From the NCBI GenBank assembly GCA_021767785.1, contig JAASSR010000010.1, forward strand, positions 1 to 37,487: a stretch of 37,487 nt of DNA, read 5' to 3'. The translations under genes were made by a program, and so were the position numbers. Under the pieces are notes generated by a model, which worked only from the letters and a program-made list of their open reading frames with translations, had not been told where the DNA came from and ran no database searches. Below, piece after piece: positions 25,824 to 32,368 of the stretch. Within the stretch, counting starts at the first letter, position 1; each line of letters begins with the position of its first letter. Source of the DNA: Methanolobus sp. Its GTDB lineage: Archaea > Halobacteriota > Methanosarcinia > Methanosarcinales > Methanosarcinaceae.

Positions 25824-26960
25824 TCAAAGTTCCATCCTTTCTATGCCACTGATCCTCTGATCAACGCAGGCACCACAGCTACATGGCTCATCAATAACGG
25901 AAGTTATGTCCCTTGTTCTGTAACGGATAAGAGGCATGCATTTTCTCCTGAGGGTGGTGACAACAAGCTCCCCCTTCTCACCTGGTGGCAATATCTTCCC
26001 GGTTTTCGGATCTATAACTTCAACAAGGAAATCCGGATTGTTCAGATGGAAACCATCCTGGTGCTCACATTCTATTGCATTGGCCAGTCCTAATTCTGTC
26101 ATACCCCACTGGCGCAGGGTCTTACATCCCCAGACACTCTCGATCTCTTTTCTCATAGCTTCTGTTAATGGTTCGGATGAACAGATAATTCTCCTGATGC
26201 CGAGTTCTCCAGGTTCTACAAATCCTCTTGCCTGCTTTGAAAGCTCGTAAAGGAAAGAAGAAGTGCCTATAATGAAAGTCGTGCCGGATTCTCTCATAGT
26301 TTTGATCTGTTCATGTACATCAAGAGAATCTTCGATAACTGAATTAAAACCCGCAAGCATGCACGCTTTGCTAAGGACAAGTCCTGGATCCCAGGTAGCA
26401 GTTATGGTAGGGTACATTATTTGTAAAGTATCATCTTTTGTTTCCATCCCCGCCATTTTCAAACCGGAGATAACGGAATCTACTATCTCAAGAAGTTCTC
26501 CCTGAGTATATGCCATTCTTTTGAGCATATTTGTTGTCCCGGAACTTGTGAACTCCCTGGCAATATCTTTTCTTGAAACACACAGGAAATGATAGGGTTT
26601 CTCAGCCAGGCCTTCCTGTTCGGTAAGTGGTAACTTTTCAAGATCTTCATAGGTTCTTATATCCGAAGGATCGATGTTCATACCCGCATACAGGTCCTGG
26701 TAATAAGGACTACTTTTCAGAACATATGCAAGCAGTTCCCTGAACTTGAACAGCTTGTACTCTTTGATATCGTCCCTGTTGAGTTCTTTGTGACCAAAAG
26801 ATCTCTTTAATTCTTTATTGTTCTTGATGTCGGTTTTGATCTTGGACAGACCCCACTGTTCAAGTGGATTTCCATCCTGAAGACCTATATTTCTGGATTT
26901 GAGCTTTCTCTTTGCCACACTCATGCGGATAGACGTATTGATCTTTGAAGGAAGACTCAT
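25824..26960 (-). CDS. PaaK-like AMP-forming ligase lacking the C-terminal lid
   Basis: A 378-residue member of the phenylacetate-CoA ligase branch of the AMP-forming superfamily. Visible motifs: SSPYYQDLY near 83, the P-loop TSSGTT (138-143), SSEPLTEAMRKE, RQWGMTELG and RYRTRDIT near 347, then CSCGAC. The protein stops soon after the hinge (GIERMEL), so the usual C-terminal domain of about 90 residues is missing and no continuation is seen downstream. From memory it resembles the DVU_1553 family. It may only adenylate its substrate, or pass it to a partner. AGGAGG precedes the ATG. Confidence 0.78.
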   Translation of the reverse strand: MSLPSKINTSIRMSVAKRKLKSRNIGLQDGNPLEQWGLSKIKTDIKNNKELKRSFGHKELNRDDIKEYKLFKFRELLAYVLKSSPYYQDLYAGMNIDPSDIRTYEDLEKLPLTEQEGLAEKPYHFLCVSRKDIAREFTSSGTTNMLKRMAYTQGELLEIVDSVISGLKMAGMETKDDTLQIMYPTITATWDPGLVLSKACMLAGFNSVIEDSLDVHEQIKTMRESGTTFIIGTSSFLYELSKQARGFVEPGELGIRRIICSSEPLTEAMRKEIESVWGCKTLRQWGMTELGLANAIECEHQDGFHLNNPDFLVEVIDPKTGKILPPGEKGELVVTTLRRKCMPLIRYRTRDITSVIDEPCSCGACVDQRISGIERMEL

Positions 26961-27068
26961 TTTTTGCCTCCTGTTCTGTTTTAGTTTTAAGGCTTGGTTT
27001 GATGTTGTTTTCTGATAACTATAAATAAAAATAAAAACAAAATTATTAAAAATAAAAATGAAATATGA
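26961..27068 (-). terminator. T-rich tract between radical SAM gene and AMP ligase
   Basis: On the minus strand the first 45 bases after the radical SAM stop are runs of T interrupted by A or G (four runs of four to five T). Oligo-T is the main archaeal termination signal, so partial termination is likely here. A TATA-like TATTTATAG then precedes the ligase, which could start a second transcript. Confidence 0.4.
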
Positions 27069-28514
27069 TTACGCTGCATCCCGATAAAGGAAATCACCGT
27101 TGCAGCTTGTCATGTTGTAATTACAGAAAGGAATGAACCTTCCGTCGCGTGTAACAACATGTATACAGCAGTTCTCAGCACGGTCCTGTTCATATGACCA
27201 TACGTCCTGGAATGCCATGGTCGATATTGTCAGGTAATTGTTCTTGCTCATCTCGATGAAATCAGCCCATCCGCTCATATCTGGCTTTGATTTTGGAAGA
27301 ACATCGGTAACTGGTTTTTCGCAACATGAGCCTTTTACGGTTATATCGCTCAGTGGTTTTTCACAGCAGGAACTCTTTACAAGCAGATCACCGCAGGAAG
27401 GTTTCGATTCCTTTTCCTTTTCAAGACCCTTCCACCTGCCCATAATTGATTTTTTGGTTTTACTGGCCACATCTGATGCAGATTTCACCGCACCCAGAGA
27501 AACATTTGTCAGGGGCAGGAATCCACCGTTGTCTATAAGTGTAAGACACGTAGCTCCGCAGTGAGCATGTGGCATAAGGGAAGGTGTGAAATTGCTTACT
27601 TTGAGCTGGCCATCTGTCTGTTCTTCTATAGCTTCAAGAAGATCCAGAATTGTAACCTTGTTTTCTCTTTCGGATGGTGACCTTCCTGAATAGAATACCG
27701 GCTGGAAATGTACACCTCTGACGGCAGGGACCCTTTCAGCCGCAAAATCGATTATCTTTCCGACCTCATGCAGGTTATAATCCTTTGCAACAAGAGGGAC
27801 AAGTACTACTCCGATACCTGCCCTCTCACAACGCTTTATTACCTCTTTTTTGACTTCCAGAAGTTCCCTTCCGGTTCTTTGTTTGTATATATCATCGGAT
27901 ACCCCGTCAAATCCGAGATAAACAGCATCTATACCTGCAGATGTTATTTTATCAAAATAATCCTGATCTTTTGAGATCCTTATGCCATTGGTATTCAGTT
28001 CTATATGATCGATCCCGATATCTTTTCCCATTTTTATTATCTCAGGCAGGTCATTCCTCAATGTAGGTTCACCGCCGGATATCTGAATGCATGTGGGATC
28101 GTTCTGACATTTTTTTACGGTCTCGAACATCTTTCTGATGGTATCCATATCAGGATCGAGACTGTCGTCCATTGATGAATTTGCAAAACAATAAGTACAT
28201 TTCATGTTACATCTGTCAGTGACTTCCACCACTGCCAGACATGTATCCTGTTTATGAGAGGGACACAGGCCACAATCAAAAGGGCAGCCTCTTTCAACAT
28301 CTGTTAAAGATGATTTTGCTCCTGCACGGTCCACATCGAAGCATTCTTCCATCAGGTTGTAATGGTCTGCATCGTTGGAAACAAGAGTTATGAAAACGCC
28401 ATGATCGGGGCACTTTTTCATAATGTATACTTTTCCGTCCTCGACATATTTGCTGCCTTCTATTTTAGCAAGACATTCAGGACAAAGGCTGGTGATATTT
28501 TTGATAGTTTCCAC
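27069..28514 (-). CDS. radical SAM protein (MJ0619/TrsS-like) with Cys-Cys repeat insertion
   Basis: A 481-residue radical SAM protein with the cluster motif CNMKCTYC (C102, C106, C109) and a preceding Cys-rich region (CPEC 11-14, CPDHG near 35, GCPFDCGLCPSHKQDTC 77-92) as in the MJ0619 pterin-methylase group and, from memory, the TrsS family. ISGGEPTLRNDLPEI and LNTNGI follow in the barrel. Between about residues 372 and 405 lies an insertion with SCGD and two copies of SCCEKP. The C-terminal part has RAENCCIHVV and FCNYNMTSC, possible extra cluster ligands. Starts at GTG 28514 after GAGAGGG. It follows the CxxC protein by 52 bp. The reaction is unknown. Confidence 0.8.
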   Translation of the reverse strand: METIKNITSLCPECLAKIEGSKYVEDGKVYIMKKCPDHGVFITLVSNDADHYNLMEECFDVDRAGAKSSLTDVERGCPFDCGLCPSHKQDTCLAVVEVTDRCNMKCTYCFANSSMDDSLDPDMDTIRKMFETVKKCQNDPTCIQISGGEPTLRNDLPEIIKMGKDIGIDHIELNTNGIRISKDQDYFDKITSAGIDAVYLGFDGVSDDIYKQRTGRELLEVKKEVIKRCERAGIGVVLVPLVAKDYNLHEVGKIIDFAAERVPAVRGVHFQPVFYSGRSPSERENKVTILDLLEAIEEQTDGQLKVSNFTPSLMPHAHCGATCLTLIDNGGFLPLTNVSLGAVKSASDVASKTKKSIMGRWKGLEKEKESKPSCGDLLVKSSCCEKPLSDITVKGSCCEKPVTDVLPKSKPDMSGWADFIEMSKNNYLTISTMAFQDVWSYEQDRAENCCIHVVTRDGRFIPFCNYNMTSCNGDFLYRDAA

Positions 28515-28566
28515 AATATCCCTCTCAAAGGTGGTTTTTTAAATCTAAAGAAATCAGAGAGCTGAA

Positions 28567-29025
28567 TTAAGCTCTCTTTTCTTCCAGGATTGATTCTGCA
28601 GTCTTCAGGGTCTTTGCAACACCATCTGAAACATAGAATTCATTACATTTAGGACATACAAGACCGGGGCCGGGTCTTGTAACACCCATATATGTCATGT
28701 CAACATTCCTTTCCAGTGCGATCTCGTCACACTTTACACATTTCCAGTCACTTGAATCGTCATATTCCACATCATGAAGTTCCCCTCCTGTAAGGCCGAG
28801 TATGCTCATTTTATGGGCATATACGTCAACAAGTTCTGAAGGAGAGTAAACAGCATACATTGTCAGATTATCTGTACAGCCCTTTGCTATACAAAGATCA
28901 CCATCTATGGCTTCCAGTTTACTTCCATTGGATTCTGCATTGTCGATTATTTCCTGGATCTCTTCTTTTTTGATACCATTGTCCTTCAGTAAATTGTCCA
29001 GTTCTTCAGTTATTTTTATATCCAT
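28567..29025 (-). CDS. double-CxxC protein (DVU_1557-like redox/zinc protein)
   Basis: A 152-residue soluble protein. The N-terminal half is helical and acidic; the C-terminal part contains CVKC (96-99), a TYMG segment, then CPKC (124-127) and VSDGVAKTLKTAESILEEK. This layout matches my memory of the DVU_1557 family of small redox proteins that neighbour AMP-ligase and radical SAM genes in anaerobes. The cysteine pairs suit a rubredoxin-like or zinc site. It lies 44 bp after the UroD-family gene and 52 bp before the radical SAM gene, with GAGG before the ATG, so it is in the same operon. Confidence 0.7.
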   Translation of the reverse strand: MDIKITEELDNLLKDNGIKKEEIQEIIDNAESNGSKLEAIDGDLCIAKGCTDNLTMYAVYSPSELVDVYAHKMSILGLTGGELHDVEYDDSSDWKCVKCDEIALERNVDMTYMGVTRPGPGLVCPKCNEFYVSDGVAKTLKTAESILEEKRA

Positions 29026-29069
29026 GATTAATCCTCACTATTGTTATCTAAATGGTCACCGGTTTTTCC

Positions 29070-30182
29070 TTAGAACTTTTCATATTTTCCGAAATCTTTT
29101 GCAGCCTTTACCAGTGCATGGACATTAACAGGTGGAGCGTTGGTCGGACATTCACATGCAGTTCCCAGGATGAATCCTCTTGGACTGTCTTTTCCGGCAA
29201 GCACTTGCTCTTTTGCCTGTTCATAGACCTGTGCAGGTGTTCCACGATCTACAAGTTTTGTATCAACTGTTCCGAAACAGGTACATCTGTCTCCGAAGTG
29301 CTCTACAAGCTTTGAAGTAGGGAATATGTCCTGTCCGTCATATCCGATCTGGACAATTGAGAACGGACTCATTGGAGCATCTTTCCACATCTCAAAGTCA
29401 TCTGTATGGTTTCCACAAAGATGGTAGTAGACACCCGGACCTGCTCCTTCATTCAGAACCTTTCTGACTGCACGTGAAACCGGGTTGTAGCTGAATCTTT
29501 TGATCTGTTCCCTGTCCATAAGGTCACCACTGGCTATCACTGAACCGGTGATCATTACGTTTGCTCCATATCTTTCGGCTGTTGCCCTGCAGGCATTTAC
29601 CATATGATCACCTGCTTTTGTACAGAGCTTATCAACAACTTCAGGCTCTGTAATCATCCACATAAATACATCTTCAATAGCAGCCCAGTTGGTTGCTACT
29701 TCCATAGTTCCTCCCAGCTGAGTGATAGGAGCGAACATGTTCGGATATTCATCTTTCACTGTATCCAGTGCTTTGTAGTGTGTTGTCAGAGTCGGACCCT
29801 TTACCAGTTCATCAGTATCCAGAACTTCAAAATTATCAACGTCTTCAGGAGTCTTTATAGGACGTTTGGTAATACCTGGCGGAGAATTTGTCTGCATTTT
29901 TATCTCAGCCCCGTAGTCCATACCCCAGTAGTCGGCATAGAGATAGTGACCAACAGGAGTGACATCGTACAGTTCACAGGCAGCACATACCATCCTTACC
30001 GCTTCATCAGGATTCTGATAGAAATATCCTGCATTTTTCCTAAACAAGCTTGCAGCATGAGACAAAATAATCGGGTCTACTATCACCCTTTCAGATGGTG
30101 TATCAACCCAAGGTGTTGTCCATAAACTTCCTGCTTCTTCGAGCCAATTTTGATCTATTGGTGCATAATCTTTCGCTGGCAT
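29070..30182 (-). CDS. UroD-family corrinoid methyltransferase, probable substrate-specific MT1
   Basis: A 370-residue UroD-fold methyltransferase, distinct from the MtaA-like enzyme at 16761. Likely zinc ligands are in HLCG (His254, Cys256) and TACECP (Cys343 or Cys345), placed as in MtaA, MtbA and aromatic O-demethylase MT1 enzymes. It contains [30 protein letters not shown] and GTMEVATNW, which are not typical of MtaA. The gene has the same promoter module as the corrinoid protein, so it is the best candidate to methylate that protein from an unknown substrate. It heads the minus-strand operon, and GGTGAT lies 7 nt before the ATG. I cannot assign its substrate; methoxylated aromatics are only one possibility. 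Confidence 0.82.
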   Translation of the reverse strand: MPAKDYAPIDQNWLEEAGSLWTTPWVDTPSERVIVDPIILSHAASLFRKNAGYFYQNPDEAVRMVCAACELYDVTPVGHYLYADYWGMDYGAEIKMQTNSPPGITKRPIKTPEDVDNFEVLDTDELVKGPTLTTHYKALDTVKDEYPNMFAPITQLGGTMEVATNWAAIEDVFMWMITEPEVVDKLCTKAGDHMVNACRATAERYGANVMITGSVIASGDLMDREQIKRFSYNPVSRAVRKVLNEGAGPGVYYHLCGNHTDDFEMWKDAPMSPFSIVQIGYDGQDIFPTSKLVEHFGDRCTCFGTVDTKLVDRGTPAQVYEQAKEQVLAGKDSPRGFILGTACECPTNAPPVNVHALVKAAKDFGKYEKF

Positions 30183-30332
30183 GATTTAATCACCCATTTT
30201 TATGTTGCTGGCAGGAAAGAAATTTTTCAATTTACATCTCCTGTCATCGATTTATTAATTAATATTTCAGTGATCACAAAACAGATTCAAGAATCCATTA
30301 TTGTTGACCATAAGCAAATAGCAGAGTAGAAT

Positions 30333-30489
30333 TATATATAATAACTTCAGGTAATTAATCAATGCAAATATTATTATCGATACTACATTCTCTGTTCAAA
30401 TAATGATTATAGAAAGTACCATATTTCAGAATGATAGTATGCAGGAAAACTCCATTGATAGAAAAAAAGAGACCATTGATAATATCAAA
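30333..30489 (-). promoter_or_regulatory. conserved methyltransferase-regulon promoter, copy 2 (UroD-family gene)
   Basis: Read on the minus strand: operator TTTGATATTATCAAT (30475-30489, one mismatch, centre 30482), GTTTTCCTGC (30441-30450), TTTGAACAG (30392-30400), GTATCGATAATA (30372-30383) and TATA block AGTTATTATATATA (30333-30346). Offsets from the operator centre equal those of copy 1 in every case. The TATA box is about 155 bp before the ATG at 30182, again implying a leader of about 125 nt. This accounts for the intergenic region 30183-30616. Confidence 0.8.
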
Positions 30490-30616
30490 ACCATGAATCG
30501 TATCAGACGTCGGAGCAGTAGAAATATATTGAATATAAAAGACGAAACTAAGATAAATTAAAAGTAGGGAATTGTGGACTAAATGGCAAAGTCAATAAAA
30601 CTTTATAGGAAAGTGT

Positions 30617-31399
30617 TTATTTCACTTGTTCTGCTTTTTCCTTATAATAAAGAAAGAGATCTTTTCCCCATTTGCGTGCACTGTCCTCAAATGTTATGAC
30701 CTTTTTGTGATCAAATACACCATCTTTGTTGAAAAAAGCTATTAAAAGAAGATCATCTGTGACTGAAAGAGCACCAAGTTTCAATGTATCGTCATCACAT
30801 ATATACAGATGGGAATTCCTGGATTTGATCATAGTATTGTATTGTTCAGTATACTCTTCCATCAATCTCTCATATACCGGCCTGGTGAGGATAAGGTCAT
30901 AGTTAACTTCTTTTTTTGCCAGTTCAGAATAGTTTTTAGGACATGAGGGGCAGAAATACGAATAAAATGTACATACATTTTTTGTATTGTAGAGACTTGT
31001 AATCAATTCCTTTGGTGGCTCGAAAAGGTGATTGAGATCTGGTTCATGAACCATAATCTCTCCAAGATCACCAATTCTGTCAAGAAGTGGTTCGGGAATA
31101 GCACTCAGATTTCTACTGTCCCAGTAATCCTTATTTTCCTGAACCACATGAAGCGTTTTGATGAGAGGCTTTATTTTTTTCATAATTACATGCCCGATAC
31201 AAGTTAACCTGTATTCACCATTATTTTGTTCGATAAGGCCTTCTTCAAGAAGTATTTTTACCTGTGCCATGATCGCACTTGTAGTTCCTGTTAATGAATC
31301 TTTTATCTCATCTACTGTGGCTGGCTCTTCCATTAACATAAGAAGAGTATTTTTTCTTTTTTCGGATAAAAACACAGTACTTATTAATTCAGCCTTCAT
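30617..31399 (-). CDS. FilR1/Msr-family (DUF1724) HTH transcriptional regulator 2
   Basis: A 260-residue paralogue of regulator 1 (11663-12445), of equal length with nearly gap-free similarity. Winged helix in the first 80 residues (SEKRKNTLLMLMEEP; SAIMAQVKILLEEGLIEQ), then the DUF1724 domain. C143, C150 and C153 (CTFYSYFCPSC) are conserved. It lies directly upstream of, and parallel to, the UroD-family operon: its 3' end is 128 bp from the operator centre of that promoter. The paired regulators at each end of the methyltransferase cluster could act together or in opposition, as described for Msr proteins of Methanosarcina. An inverted repeat upstream of its TATA box may be its own operator. 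Confidence 0.85.
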   Translation of the reverse strand: MKAELISTVFLSEKRKNTLLMLMEEPATVDEIKDSLTGTTSAIMAQVKILLEEGLIEQNNGEYRLTCIGHVIMKKIKPLIKTLHVVQENKDYWDSRNLSAIPEPLLDRIGDLGEIMVHEPDLNHLFEPPKELITSLYNTKNVCTFYSYFCPSCPKNYSELAKKEVNYDLILTRPVYERLMEEYTEQYNTMIKSRNSHLYICDDDTLKLGALSVTDDLLLIAFFNKDGVFDHKKVITFEDSARKWGKDLFLYYKEKAEQVK

Positions 31400-31527
31400 A
31401 ATGATTCCTTTGTGTTATTAATTGATTATTTCGGATAAAATGCTTATCAAATTCAGGCATATTGTAGTGGAATCTTTCACAGTTCACTAAATAATATATA
31501 TAACCTATATAACATCTTTTTCACACA

Positions 31528-31570
31528 GTTAACGCCGTTAACATTGCGTTTCTACCTTAACGTCAGTTAC
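31528..31570 (-). promoter_or_regulatory. GTTAACG palindrome upstream of regulator 2
   Basis: A perfect 15-bp palindrome GTTAACG-C-CGTTAAC (31528-31542) with a weaker related copy at 31556-31570. A minus-strand TATA-like GGTTATATATATT lies at about 31492-31504, between the palindrome and the gene start at 31399. The architecture (15-mer with a single central base) matches the regulon operator but the sequence differs. The rest of 31400-31996 shows no gene or clear signal. Confidence 0.45.
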
Positions 31571-31996
31571 CGTATATTCTTTATTTGAAGATGTATTTCT
31601 GTCAGGAAACTTATAAGATTTACCCTAATATAGAAATCACATTCGATATTTATTATTTAGAGCCTTCATATTATTCAGTGGCAAAAGAAGATTGAATTAA
31701 TAATAATCTACTATCATAAACGTTAAATATAGTAACATTGAAGCTTATCATTTAAAACAACAAGATCACACAAAAGACGGCAAATTGTATTGTATGAATC
31801 CATAGCTACTTAAAGTTCTTCCTGAGTTACCTGCATTTTAGTGAGTAATGTTCCTAATAGGAGTGAACATAATCATCCTCTTTTACTTTTCAGTTCGAAC
31901 TCCGATTCAGTTCAAATAACAATAATTATTATGTTTGTAATGCGTTAGTATAGTCAGTATAATAACAAGAAGCATATTTATCAAGGGGGAGTAGTA

Positions 31997-32221
31997 ATAG
32001 CAGATAAAGATAACAAAGTCCCGGAAAATGTCCCGGGCCCTTATTTTGTAGACATAAATTGCATATCCTGTCGGGTATGCATTAACACAGCGCCTGAAAA
32101 TTTCAGGATGGCAGATTCAAATGCCTATGTTTTCAAGCAGCCGGAAACCGAAAGTGAAAGGAATTCCTGTAATGAGGCACTTATGTCATGTCCGGTGGAT
32201 GCAATCGGAAACGATGGTTGA
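31997..32221 (+). CDS. [4Fe-4S] ferredoxin with apparent AUA start
   Basis: A 74-residue single-cluster ferredoxin: CISCRVC (C22, C25, C28) and the fourth ligand in SCPVDAI (C65), with a further Cys at 58. The reading frame has no ATG, GTG or TTG before the first cluster ligand. A strong AAGGGGGAG ribosome site stands 5 nt before an ATA codon at 31997, exactly where a start is expected. Either AUA is used, or an ATG was changed to ATA. PEP synthase follows 147 bp downstream on the same strand. A low-potential electron carrier role, e.g. for pyruvate metabolism or corrinoid activation, is plausible but not shown. Confidence 0.75.
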   Translation: MADKDNKVPENVPGPYFVDINCISCRVCINTAPENFRMADSNAYVFKQPETESERNSCNEALMSCPVDAIGNDG

Positions 32222-32368
32222 ACTACAGAGAGATTTACCGGGTTTTTCTTTGATCCACAGGAATATGCATTTATAGTGGACTACATAAAAACTTCCATAA
32301 AACATAATAATTTGCAGTGCAAACATATGCACGATTAAAGGAACTTAAATTATCGGAGTGGGTACATA

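Noticed and set aside
31885-31915. T-loop-like TTCGAAC suggesting a tRNA
   Set aside because: The flanking bases do not form the T-arm stem and no acceptor or anticodon arm can be built around it.
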